A DNA stretch of 64,000 bases from Liolophura sinensis (lineage: Eukaryota > Mollusca > Polyplacophora > Chitonida > Chitonidae): NCBI RefSeq assembly GCF_032854445.1, contig NC_088301.1, positions 50,339,116 to 50,403,115 of the forward strand, written 5' to 3'. Shown here piece by piece: positions 21,507 to 34,400 of this stretch. Position numbers and translations under genes: made by a program. The notes under the pieces were generated by a model, which made no database searches, had not been told where the DNA came from, and was given only the letters and a program-made list of their open reading frames with translations. The first letter of the stretch is position 1. The number at the start of each line of letters is the position of its first letter.

Positions 21507-24500
21507 GATTAACAAACTTCGTGTTAGAAATCCTAAATGACATGGGCACTGTGGACTGTATTTAGGCACCAGTGCCTCGAGAACAGAGGATCAACAAACT
21601 TCGTGTTAGAAATCCTGAATGACATTGGCACTATTGACTGTATTTAGGCACCAGTGTCTGGAGAACAGAGGATCAACAAACTTCGTGTTAGAAATCCTAA
21701 ATGACATGGGCACTGTTCACTGTATTTAGGCACCAGTGCCTGGAGAACAGAGGATCAACAAACTTCGTGTTAGAAATCCTAAATGACATGGGCACTGTTG
21801 ACTGTATTTAGGCACCAGTGTCTGGAGAACAGAGGATCAACAAACTTCATGTTAGAAATCCTAAATGACATGGGCACTGTTGACTGTATTTAGGCACCAG
21901 TGTCTGGAGAACAGAGGATCAACAAACTTCGTGTTAGAAATCCTAAATGACATGGGCACTGTTGACTGTATTTAGGCATCAGTGCCTGGAGAACAGAGGA
22001 TCAACAAACGTCATGTTAGAAATCCTAAATGATGTGCACTATTGACTGTATTTAGGCACCAGTGTCTGGAGAACAGAGGATCAACAAACTTCGTGTTAGA
22101 AATCCTAAATGACATGGGCACTGTTGACTGTATTTAGGCACCAGTGTCTGGAGAATAGAGGATCAACAAACTTCGTGTTAGAAATCCTAAATGACATGGG
22201 CACTGTTGACTGTATTTAGGCACCAGTGTCTGGAGAACAGAGGATTAACAAACTTCGTGTTAGAAATCCTAAATGACATGTGCACTGTTGACTGTATTTA
22301 GGCACCAGTGTCTGGAGAACAGAGGATCAACAAACTTCGTGTTAGAAATCCTGAATGACATGTGCACTGTTGACTGTATTTAGGCACCAGTGTCTGGAGA
22401 ACAGAGGATCAACAAACTTCGTGTTAGAAATCCTAAATGACATGGGCACTCTTGACTGTATTTAGGGACCAGTGCCTGGAGAACAGAGGATCAACAAACT
22501 TTGTGTTAGAAATCCTGAATGATGTGGGCACTGTGGACTGTATTTAGGCACCAGTGTCTGGAGAACAGAGGATCAACAAACTTCGTGTTAGAAATCCTGA
22601 ATGACATGGGCACTGTGGACTGTATTTAGGCACCAGTGTCTGGAGAACAGAGAATCAACAAACTTCGTGTTAGAAATCCTGAATGACATGGGCACTCTTG
22701 ACTGTATTTAGGCACTAGTGTCTGGAGAACAGAGGATCAACAAACTTCGTGTTAGAAATCCTGAATGACATGGGCACTCTTGACTGTATTTAGGCACCAG
22801 TGTATGGAGAACAGAGGATCAACAAACTTCGTGTTAGAAATCCTGAATGACATGTGCACTGTGGACTGTATTTAGGCACCAGTGTCTGGAGAACAGAGGA
22901 TCAACAAACTTCGTGTTAGAAATCCTGAATGACGTGCACTGTTGACTGTATTTAGGCACCAGTGTCTGGAGAACAGAGGATCAACAAACTTCATGTTAGA
23001 AATCCTAAATGACATGTGCACTGTTGACTGTATTTAGGCACCAGTGCCTGGAGAACAGAGGATCAACAAACTTCATGTTAGAAATCCTGAATGACATTGG
23101 CACTATTGACTGTATTTAGGCACCAGTGTCTGGAGAACAGAGGATCAACAAACTTCGTGTTAGAAATCCTAAATGACATGGGCACTGTTGACTGTATTTA
23201 GGCACCAGTGCCTGGAGAACAGAGGATCAACAAACTTCGTGTTAGAAATCCTAAATGATGTGTACTATTGACTGTATTTAGGCACCAGTGTCTGGAGAAC
23301 AGAGGATCAACAAACTTCGTGTTAGAAATCCTAAATGACATGGGCACTGTTGACTGTATTTAGGCACCAGTGTCTGGAGAATAGAGGATCAACAAACTTC
23401 GTGTTAGAAATCCTAAATGACATGGGCACTGTTGACTGTATTTAGGCACCAGTGTCTGGAGAACAGAGGATCAACAAACTTCGTGTTAGAAATCCTAAAT
23501 GACATGTGCACTGTTGACTGTATTTAGGCACCAGTGTCTGGAGAACAGAGGATCAACAAACTTTGTGTTAGAAATCCTGAATGACATGTGCACTGTTGAC
23601 TGTATTTAGGCACCAGTGTCTGGAGAACAGAGGATCAACAAACTTCGTGTTAGAAATCCTAAATGACATGGGCACTCTTGACTGTATTTAGGCACCAGTG
23701 CCTGGAGAACAGAGGATCAACAAACTTTGTGTTAGAAATCCTGAATGACGTGGGCACTGTGGACTGTATTTAGGCACCAGTGTCTGGAGAACAGAGGATC
23801 AACAAACTTCGTGTTAGAAATCCTGAATGACATGGGCACTGTGGACTGTATTTAGGCACCAGTGTCTGGAGAACAGAGGATCAACAAACTTCGTGTTAGA
23901 AATCCTGAATGACATGGGCACTCTTGACTGTATTTAGGCACCAGTGTCTGGAGAACAGAGGATCAACAAACTTCGTGTTAGAAATCCTGAATGACATGGG
24001 CACTCTTGACTGTATTTAGGCACCAGTGTCTGGAGAACAGAGGATCAACAAACTTCGTGTTAGAAATCCTGAATGACATGGGCACTGTGGACTGTATTTA
24101 GGCACCAGTGTCTGGAGAACAGAGGATCAACAAACTTCGTGTTAGAAATCCTGAATGACATGTGCACTGTTGACTGTATTTAGGCACCAGTGTCTGGAGA
24201 ACAGAGGATCAACAAACTTCGTGTTAGAAATCCTAAATGATGTGTACTATTGACTGTATTTAGGGACCAGTGTCTGGAGAACAGAGGATCAACAAACTTC
24301 ATGTTAGAAATCCTAAATGACATGTGCACTGTGGACTGTATTTAGGCACCAGTGCCTGGAGAACAGAGGATCAACAAACTTCGTGTTAGAAATCCTAAAT
24401 GATGTGTACTATTGACTGTATTTAGGCACCAGTGTCTGGAGAACAGAGGATCAACAAACTTCATGTTAGAAATCCTAAATGACATTGGCACTATTGACTG

Positions 24501-24613
24501 TATTTAGGCACCAGTGTCTGGAGAACAGAGGATCAACAAACTTCGTGTTAGAAATCCTAAATGACATGGGCACTGTTGACTGTATTTGGGCACCAGTGCC
24601 TGGAGAACAGAGG
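21507..24613 (+). repeat. 82-bp tandem array, about 38 copies, with higher-order repeat
   Basis: The unit starts GATCAACAAACTTCGTGTTA, passes through GAAATCCTAAATGACATGGG, CACTGTTGACTGTATTTAGG and CACCAGTGTCTGGAGAACAG, and is 82 bp long. Some units are 78-79 bp, with a short deletion after AAATGATG. Copies differ at a few sites (TGCCTGG or TGTCTGG; TAAATGA or TGAATGA; ATGGGCACTG or ATGTGCACTG). Rare variants recur about 1,229 bp apart, i.e. 15 units; for example GAGAATAGAGG near 22152 and 23381. This shows block duplication. The unit has in-frame stops and is not coding. Confidence 0.95.
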
Positions 24614-24790
24614 AAGCATGGGGAATTTCAAAAATTCTGTGTTTCAGGCAGGCCCAGAACTTCCCCATGTAATGTGATGCACCAGATTTGTCTTCAGCCA
24701 TAACCACTTCAAATTAAATTTTGCAACCATTTGGCATAGATGTATGTTTTTGTTACATGTACATGTATATAAAAAAACAATAACTGTTTT

Positions 24791-24985
24791 AAGAATATTT
24801 CACTTGTTCGACAACAGTGTTATGCTGGAAGGAAACCTGGCAGAGACCCACGACAGTCAGCAAGTTAGTGGCAGACCTTCCCATGCATGACTGGAGAATG
24901 AAGCCAGCATGAGATGGACTTGAAGTCACAATGCAACAGCACTGGTTTAAGGATCCTTAATCCTTGTGCTACACTAGCACACTGA
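24791..24985 (-). mobile_element. tRNA-derived SINE, family 1 (minus), diverged
   Basis: It contains TTAAGAATATTTCACTTGTT, GTTATGCTGGAAGGAAACC, CAGCATGAGATGGACTTGAA (B-box side) and CTACACTAGCACACTGAC (degenerate A-box side). The tail TTTATT run is lost. Confidence 0.7.
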
Positions 24986-26360
24986 CAACTTAGCCACATT
25001 GCTTTAATAAGCAATGGATTGGTTTGAGGTTATGCTGAAAGCAATTTGCAGATAACGAGTAATTAATAGTGTCAGCTTATTCAGTCGCACTTTTTGGGAT
25101 GCTTAAAGCTTCGTTAACTTTGGCGCCAGTTCCTTATAGCACACATACATGTAGTGTGTGTGACATGACATGGCAACTCTAAGGATTGAATACATCCCCA
25201 CAATAATGGTGCATTGTGCTAACTTGTGTACGGATAGTGCCGTATTTATTCCCTTTATGTACCTTTACAGTGTATCTGTTCAACTAAAAAACAAAATTAT
25301 GAAGTTCTGTCTAAAATTGATTCAAATATGGCTTTTTATATTTAAACAGCTTGAAGAGTGATAGCTCTCCTGTAAAACATGGGTTTGTTTTATTTTGTTT
25401 GAGATGGCTAAAAACAGAGATGAGCTGTTTGCAAAATAGATCATTTTATGGACCAGTTGTCTTTTCTGCGCTGTGAAGTATGGAATACCCTGTAAGGCTT
25501 GCCCAAATCCTGGAAGAGTTCAGACTGAGATAATGCCGTAATAATAATACATGTTATGGATATTTTACACTTCACTATTAAAGTTTTATGGCAAATATCC
25601 AGATTAAGTGGAGTTAAAATGCCTAAAAATGCCTGATGATGCCTTGTGAATCTGGACGTGATCCTAACTGGTTCCAATGGTCGAAGTGCTGGCTAGCTGC
25701 AACCATCAGGCCCTGATGTCTCCTGCTTGAATCCAGCTCTTTTCGCTTTCACTGCAGCTTTAAGATAAGGTCTGTGGTTTACTGGGGTCATTCCAGTTTC
25801 AACCCAAAAATCTGACTGCTGTCTTAAGGTGACAGTCTTCTTGAGCACTAGTATGAAGCTTAACACTAATTGGACAGGTTTTTGACAACTTTCTGAAATA
25901 TTCCCCTGTGTGTTGGAAATTACCACTGTTAAAGACACTATTATAGTACGGATAAAAACTATACTATTCACAGAAATCTGTTTGCCTGGTGTTAAATCAA
26001 GATTATTTTGGTCATACATGTAACAAGATGATGCCTTGTAACAGGCTGGTTCCAGTGTTGACAAGATGTTGCCTCACTGGAACACCATGCTGACGACACC
26101 AGACATGACACGCCCACCCAGTCACATGATACGGAGACCACTCCTGCATGTATAACAGTACTTGTTCTAGCCCCTTGTGCAGAGCATCAAGTGAAGGTAG
26201 TACAACGCCTGTTGATTGTAAAGTATTTGGCATGATCTAACAAGTCACAGATCTTTAGAAACCTGCATCCCAGCAAAGAGCATTGGATGCCTAACACTTC
26301 TTTCTGCGTCAGTACTATCTCAGTGGAATGACTGAGTGCTTAGTTTATTTTTATCTAGCC
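24986..26360. other. Intergenic, nothing recognised
   Basis: Only short frames without splice support were seen. A 123-codon minus-strand frame at 25693-26064 has no recognisable domain and is probably chance. Confidence 0.35.
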
Positions 26361-26613
26361 TACTTGATTGGTGATTTACACCTTCCTTAAGAATATTTCA
26401 CTTATATGACGCTGGCCAGCATTGTGGTGGGAGGAAACCTGACAGAGCCTGGGGAAACCCAGGACCATCTGCAGGTTGCTAGTAGACCTTCCCACGTACA
26501 GCCGGAGAGGAAGCCAGCATGAGCTGGACCTGAACTTGGAGCAACAGCATTGGTGAGATTTTCCTGGATCATGGTGCCATGTTAGCACGCTAACCACCTG
26601 AGACAGATGGCCA
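26361..26613 (-). mobile_element. tRNA-derived SINE, family 1 (minus), near full length
   Basis: It runs from the tail TTGATTGGTGATTTACACC through AAGAATATTTCACTTATATG, GGTGGGAGGAAACCTGACAG, CCATCTGCAGGTTGCTAG and CAGCATGAGCTGGACCTGAA to the A-box end GTTAGCACGCTAACCACCTG. Confidence 0.85.
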
Positions 26614-26968
26614 CTCTGGAGGCCAAGTTTGTTGTTGAACAGCTTACTCCTGAATTTTAACTTCTACCATGGCAGTCATTTTTATCAGTGGAGGAAACTG
26701 GTGTGTGAGAGGTAAACCAAATCCTTTGGCAAGTTACTGCTCAACTTAGACATGACATAGATATGCACCAAATACACGGATGGAAGGCATTTTGTTTATC
26801 ATTAATGCAAGTCTATGCATCTGATCTTCAGAGCACTTATTTTCTCCCCTGAGACAATGGTAGAAGCCAAGGCCAGGATTGAACTCGTGCACTGTATGAC
26901 TTCTAGTTTATAAGTCACACACCTTAATTACTGAGCACTTATTAGAATGATGATTAAGTAACAAAAAG

Positions 26969-27079
26969 GGGCTTGTTTCACTAAGCGCATATAACTTTAC
27001 GTGCACTTATCTCCCCTGGCGATAAGTCGCCATCGTAGTTAGTGAACGTAGCAATACATGTGCTTTGTGAAACAGGCAG
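26969..27079. mobile_element. MITE with GTTTCAC-AAGC ends, about 110 bp
   Basis: The left end GCTTGTTTCACTAAGCGCAT and the reverse complement of the right end (GCCTGTTTCACAAAGCACAT) match over about 25 bp. The interior is short and palindromic. It resembles the ends of the element at 50689-50821. Confidence 0.65.
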
Positions 27080-30000
27080 GATATGACGGTGACTACGTAT
27101 TTAGAGCACAGCTGTTTATGAAAGTGTTCACTCCCCCCCCCCCACCCGACCCAGAGTTAAAAGAGCTCCTATTGCAACAGACACCTGATAATTGTTTTTA
27201 TGCGTTTTATTTCAGCTCCTCCTGAGGCCATCTTTAATACATCAAACCAGCCTAGGGAAGTTTTACATAGTGCACCATCACACAAGATAATGAGACTATA
27301 AAACCAGGGCAATAATGTCACATCGACGTACCACGCGGCGGCACAGAATGACACGTTCACAGAATCGGCACAAAATACATTAGAGCTTCATCAATATATG
27401 AACCATGTGGATTATTTGACACATGGGGCACGTATTTGTTTTAACAATCTTAACAGTAAATCTGATATCATTGGATATACTACCACTATTTGCAACTCAA
27501 ATAGGTTCTCTGCAAATTTAACACATGCACTGTTAGCAAGCGTGCACTCATAGCACTAATGCCTTACAGGTAAATAAAACCTATCACACTAAGACGGCAA
27601 AATAATATACACTTGTGATGGATTACCTACGGCATTATAGGACAAAAATGACAAATACACATACTAATAAACAAAGCAAATTTGACTATGGAAACAATGA
27701 CCATGTTAGCTACAATTACACGGAATATTGAGGAGGTTTATGTACCCAATCCTTACCCATTTTCAGCAGTTCAACAAAATGGAGAGAAATAAAAATTACA
27801 ATTCATTGAAAGATTACCAGTAACAAATTTTTTTTAACATAACATTTGTGGTCACACTTTTGCTAATCAGTCTTGGCCCATGCTCTCCCCAAGAAAATGC
27901 CAGAAGTATCCTAACCGTTGCAAATGTAAACCAAACAGAAGGCAGCCACAAATCAAAATGCAGCATTTGCTGATTCATTTCCTTTTTATGCAGGTAATTA
28001 CAAAGAAATTCATATTCTTTTCATATTCTTGCAGTGCCTAACTTAGATATACTTATCAGCTCCAATACATAAATGTATGTACAAATTCTATACTACATAT
28101 ACTTTTGTAATGCATGTAAGTATTATTCACTTGAATTAGGGCAAAATAAAGCTTTCCCTGCTTGACATATTTAATCTTCATTTACTTTCTCAAAACATAA
28201 TTTTGCCATTTTTGTTTTCCAACCATGTCAAATCATGCGAATAGGGTTCTCTGAAGCATGAAATACATTGTGATGACCAGGCTATTCAAGGCATTAACTA
28301 CAAAAATTCCTTGTCCAACTGAAATCCAGAAGCCATTCTGCTAACTTTCCAAAGAGTTACAGGCAATAAGGCAGATATTTGTACAAATCAATGAATTAAA
28401 ACTGGTTTAACCGTTAAAAACACAGTATTGACAATGAAAGTATGGTTGAAATTTACCCTTTAAAAGATTTTCATATCATAAAATAACAGATCATAATATC
28501 AATTTTATATTCTCAGAGACACTTTCAATAAAACAGTCCCACTTCGGCACAAACAAAGAAGCCTGAGGAAATAACAAAAAAAGATATCTGCATAATGAAT
28601 GAAGTATTATTTTGCCAACATTAATTCAGATTCTGAGCACCTTAATATAGTATTAATGCAAAGTGGACCGTTTCCTGAAACCTTATCCTGAGATTAGTCA
28701 AAAAATCTAAGCTAAATTTACAGGTTTCTTTTAAGTCTGTGTGTTCTACAGTCGATGCAATTAGCAAATCAAGAGATCACAAACAGATATTATGCCTATA
28801 TCTTAGGGAACTCTACTGACATGTTTTTAACATTTAAATACAATTATTGCTACATGGGGCCATTAAAAAGAGATTTTGCAGAAAAGATAAACAAAAAAAC
28901 CCTTTGTCCTAAATGAGAACATGTTGTAATTAGTTCAAACTTAACAAGACAATATTAATCATCAAGTTTACATATAACCAATGAATGTCTGTTTCAAAGA
29001 AATGTGTGTCTAACACAATAAGGCAAGGCAAATACAAATATTAAGCTAACATAAAAATGTGCCCTTACAATATGAAGTCTCAAATTCAGCAGCTACAGGG
29101 TATTTTATTCTTTTATGTAATGGTTGAGGTTAACTTACATTCTTAAAACAAAATATGAGACAATCAATTCTTTCTGAAGTCAAAAACGCAAATGAGAAGA
29201 TGTATAATTTTCAGCTTTCCTAAATCCTAAATTCTACACATGGATTGGGTTTAAAAAATCCTACATGTATTACACTAGCACTAAAATCAACAGTAATGAG
29301 TAAAATATATGTACATAAAACAATTAACCCATAAATTTGTGCGTCATTGACATATTATGCACTTAAAATCTTGACTTATCTGATTTGGTGGTTTCAGATT
29401 TCAACACGATTTCTAATGATGTCTTGCATGTCAGTATGTACACCACTGCTAACCAGTTCTATAAACTTTTACAAATAAAAATGGGTAGACTGGCTACTAG
29501 CCTCCATCTAAAATCATTACCTTAAAACAAACCCACTTGTCAATGACATTTCTAATGCCAATCAATTGAAAAAAAATTCATATACCTGATACTACTAAGA
29601 TGTTTTTCTTGTTAGGATATGTAACCAGATAATACATGTTCTACACTTTGTTAATTCCAGATATTCAGAATTCTGGAAGTAAGGCTTTTGAAGAAATACA
29701 TTGACTTACCTTTTTCATTTATCCCCAAAAATACATAAAAGACTAACTGTGGTGGATCAAGCAAAAGAAATAAACCAAAAAAAAAAATAATAATAATATA
29801 TTTTACATACTCATGCCATGATTTGAAATTCCCAAAATGTGTCCTATGATAAAGCACAGCACATCCACTTCCAAAGGATTTCACAAACAATTTACTCTAT
29901 GTAGGTTTTGAGAAAACTTTTTTTTTATACTTTCAGTCTTACAGATCGCAAACCACAGACCAAATCAAATCAAATGTCTAAGAAATCAAACAAACAATCA

Positions 30001-31315
30001 AACTCTTTCAAAACTCTTGTACCATCCTCCAACATCACTATGATTAACTGTAGACAAGACAAAAAATTCCCTCAGAATAACCATCACACACAAAGAAACA
30101 CACTTCATTGTCCAGATGCCTCATTAGGCATACAACATCCATATGTTCTCTTCATCTTTTTGTAGGTATCGGTAAACAAAAGTTGGTGTATTCTCCATCC
30201 CCAAAGAAGATCACTCCATCTGGAAAACATCCGATCTCTTTAACGGAGAGATGCTTGTTGATCAGCAGTTCAGGTATTTGTACTAACAGACACTTGGCAA
30301 CCAATGCAAGAAATATACTTGCAAACCATCGTGTATATACGTAGATACTTGAAATCACGTACTTATCATTGCAACTTGCATAAAGTCAAGAACTGCCCAC
30401 CAACCAACTTCCTTCCTTTGTAAAACATCACTTTGATTGGTCATCCATCAATAATTCCAATAGATATCCAATGACCATACATATACACCAATATATATAT
30501 ATTAACACGTAGCTTGTATAGAGCCCTTGCAAATGCATCAGCTCATAAGAAAAGAAGTTCAATTTGGTTTGTGTTTGTTATTTTTTTTTTTTTTGGAAGG
30601 GGGGGGGGGAGGGGTTGATTTATCTTTCCCCTTTGTTTTCTGGTCTATATATGGCGAATACAAAACAGCTGAATGGTAAGGCCCCTATATTGTGGATGGT
30701 TGCGAGAAGTCCTGCCACTGGTTCATCAGATAAGCCTGAATGCATTGAATGGAATATTTACACCAGCTTGTGTCAAATTTCCTGGAATTTACACAAAATA
30801 TACACCATCCCAATCATGTTCAAGCATCATTTTTTTAGGCATTCCATCGGTGATGCCCAGCAGAATTTACCAGTATTGCATTTGTCACATACAATGGATC
30901 ACATGCGCTGACAAACAGGTGGTCAGTCCTCTTTTAGTCCCAGCCGTCGGTTGTCATGGATTAAGCAATTACTGTGGGTTTTATCTTCAATAATAATCAG
31001 CACTGAAGTTTTGCACAATTACATTAGTTATTTTAGTATAGCCCCTCATGAATCTGCCATCAAGCAAGAGGTAAGCAATGTGATTCCTCAAATCAGGGAG
31101 TCGTTCATTATTCCTCCCACATCCCCGCATTTGGCCACAAGTCTATTAGGGCGATGAAAGCAATGCTCCATGCTCTCGAATACTGTAGGTTTTGAACTGG
31201 AGGGATGGACTGGTCGAATGACCAAAGTTCCAGGCTTCATTTGACGCAGCCACATGTGAATCAATTATTTACGGAATCGGTACACATTACCAATCAATTA
31301 CAACGCCGAAAGAGT
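27080..31315. other. Probable 3' UTR of the nuclear receptor plus spacer
   Basis: The stretch is AT-rich and no coding exon was recognised. The receptor stop lies at 31316, and its transcript must end somewhere here. Minus-strand AATAAA candidates are at about 27201-27206 and 29105-29110. If the former is used, the 3' UTR would be about 4 kb. A poly-G tract lies near 30600. Without cDNA the end cannot be set. Confidence 0.4.
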
Positions 31316-31476
31316 TTACGACATCAGAAAGAAGACTTCCTGATGCAAGGGAGGGAAATCTTCAGCCTTCTTGGGCGATCTCATCTTGATACTGTTAAGA
31401 GCCATGCAATGCTGCTCATTTATTTGCTTCAGGGTTGGTATTGTATTCAGCAGTTGGCAGAACAGACCCTCAGCAT
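31316..31476 (-). CDS. Nuclear receptor last exon: helices 10-12 and AF-2
   Basis: The acceptor is TTTTCTGATTTCAG, then DAEGLFCQLLNTIPTLKQIN, EQHCMALNSIKM and the AF-2 segment FPPLHQEVFF with TAA at 31316-31318. The pattern L-x-x-E-V-F fits the coactivator-binding helix of ligand-responsive receptors such as PPAR and ROR (Rev-erb lacks it). An activating receptor is therefore inferred. Confidence 0.88.
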
Positions 31477-34400
31477 CTGAAATCAGAAAAGAAGACAATG
31501 TGAAAACTAAGTGTTTTAAAAAGCCAGACACATCTCACAATATAAATTAATTCTTTGACAAGACATTTTTATAACAAGTGTCAATTTGCAAATAGCTATG
31601 ACTTCCTGCAAACAGACTATTTCACCTTGCCCTCAGGCTTTTCCTTATGTGAATGGCACAATGTACAAGAAAGGATGTATTAAAATTTTGACAGACCAAC
31701 AGACAGACAGAATAATATAAATATATTTGCCAGCTTTGTCAACAATCTTGTAATAATCCCAAGACTTCAGTGGGTCTTATACATTAATAATATATCTGTT
31801 TCGTGAAACTTCAAATTTTTTACCAAGAAAAAAACCTAACAATGATTTCCTTCCCCCAAAAACTTTTGAAGAACTGTTGCAAAGACAAGATCTTGGACGT
31901 TACTAAGAAGGTCCACAAGTGATGCCAACATACACACAATACTGGTGGAAGTGAAATGGCAATGAATATCTCGTTAATTAAAAAACAAAGAACTCAACAA
32001 CTTGGCCAAAATCTGGTCCCCACTCCACCTTCTTAACTTTTGTCTTGAATTTCATACCTGCATGATTTTTCCGCATCAGGAAGAACAAGGCTTGAAAGAA
32101 TAGCGCCTGGATTTTTGTAACCGTTTTAACATTAATTAATTCTTGTCGTTCTGAAATAAAGGAAAGGGAAATACATTTACCAAATCACTCATACCTAATA
32201 AGTTTGAAATGTCTAAAACTTGAAGATAAAATGCATTCCACCATGTTAAAAGCTTTTACAAAACTTTGTTTATTCACTTATTACAAGGCAATTATGAATG
32301 GACACTGCAATCACAGCTATATTAAAGTGTACACTGCTAGATTATAATTTCTCTTCGCTCCACCACTTTTACTTTATAATTACTAGCTTGTGAATTTAAA
32401 ATTAACCTGATATAAAACTACATCAGAAGGGAACATCGACCTGCTTGTAAGATGAGAATGACTGTTGTGCATGGAGTAAGATTTACTACATCAATTACTA
32501 AAGTTCTCAACAAAATACTGAAATCTAAAGATAAACTTTTCATACCACAGTGAACAACGGACAAAGATTTGGGGTTTGTGACCAAAATACACAAAACTGT
32601 CTCTGTTTTAAACTCTGAAGTGAAGCAGTTCTTCAAACATGCCAAAAGGTGTTCAAGTCAGAAAAAGGGGCATAACTCATGTGCATTTTCAAAGCCTTCA
32701 AGAAGCTTCAGCTCTGTTATGTGGCTCACCTGGGCACATGGCCAAAAGCGCTGTAAATATTCCAATTTCTCCATCGGTAAGTTTGAGAGGGTTAAACAAT
32801 TCAGCTAGAACAAAGAATTCCTCAAAGAAATCTCCCATTGGCATGGCCCGAACCACCTCCCTGAAGTAAAAAAGAAGAAAGTAAGATATTCTTTACTCCA
32901 AATTCACTCACTGTGATATGTGTTCCGGTACAGTAATATTTTTATCAACATTTGTCATCATCAGAGTTTTATTGTATTCCACATTTCCAAAAAAAACTTT
33001 GCAAGAGTCAAACACGATGAATACACACGAACCTGGCAGAATTTGAAAGTATGATGGAGTACCTTTTCCTATATGATTCCGGCCCTGGGATCACTATACG
33101 ACCTTGGACACAAGTCAAAATTTTGAATTGCATTAAAATTATTTTTAACAAGGTCAAAATATTGCTTGACAGTGTAAATTTTCTTCGTGATCCAGGGGGC
33201 CAGGGCCAAGTTAAACCAACCATTGTTCCGTTGTAATACGAAGTAATACAATACCAGATAAGATAAAATGTCCTTGCAATGGCAAGTAAACAATCGACTA
33301 CACAGTTGTGGTCTGAAAGTGAAAAGCAGCAACTGACTAATGTTTATGTTCACTGAAAGACTACCATTCAAAGTATCTTGGACCGGCATTAAGTATTACT
33401 TCAGATTTTTTGCAACCCAGTAAAAGTTTAGTGAAACTTTGTCTGGACAGAGCTTCAGTGCGGCTCCATTATCGACAGCAAGGTGATGTCACGTTTACTC
33501 TAGCTCTCTAATGTCAAAGGTGTTTTCCATATTGTAATCCTAGCAGTTGCCTATGGCAGATAAATTTGTTGACTTCAGCAAGGAAGGTCCAAGCGATAAA
33601 TAGCTTTCTCTGAAATTAAACATACTGGAAGGATATTTCCTCCACTGGTTGAACTGTTGATACAGTAAGCCTGCTATGTCATTTACAGTTTAAGTACCCT
33701 GAGGATACACGGCCGGGGTACTCCTGGTTCTGGTCCCAGCCTTCGGAGGCGTTGTGATGGTGATTTTGACCCCAGTTTAATGTTTACAAAATTACGATAG
33801 GAATGTTGTACAATTTATTTATTTATTTATGGTGGGAGGAAACCGGGCAGAGCCTGGGGGAAACCCACGACCATCCGCAGGTTGCTGGCAAACCATCCCA
33901 CGTATGGCCGGAGAGAAAGCCAGCATGAGCCGGACTTGAACTCACAGCGACCATATTGGTGAGAGACTCCTGGGTTATTACGCTCCACTAGAGCGCTAAC
34001 CGGCTGAGCCACAGAGGCAAATGTACAATTAGATTCATGTACAATTCTGAAACAAATGGAAATAAATCTAAGCACCACTAAGGCTGGTCTAGGAATTCGA
34101 CTATCACTGAATTTTATGCTTCTGTTTTAACTTCTAAGATGAGAACAGTGCTGACCTAGTTATCACGGATGTCAGAGAAAGCACCTTGGCTTGAACGTGG
34201 CATTCAACAATTCTACTGTATTTTATAAAAGAAAACTGGAAAAAATCATCCATTGTATATGAGAAAGGAGCAAAATTTAAATTCTTCAATTCCAATTAAT
34301 TTAGAGAAAGACATCATATCACAAAAAAAATTTTAAGCATTGTCCAGTGAGACAACGTCTACTCATGCCCATAAACCTTTGGCATCCCTAATGAATTTTA

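Noticed and set aside
21507-24613. A regularly spaced array that might be taken for CRISPR
   Set aside because: The whole 82-bp unit is conserved with no unique spacers, there are no cas genes, and the DNA is eukaryotic.
33960-34018. tRNA gene
   Set aside because: A and B boxes are present but no cloverleaf closes, and it is the head of a SINE.
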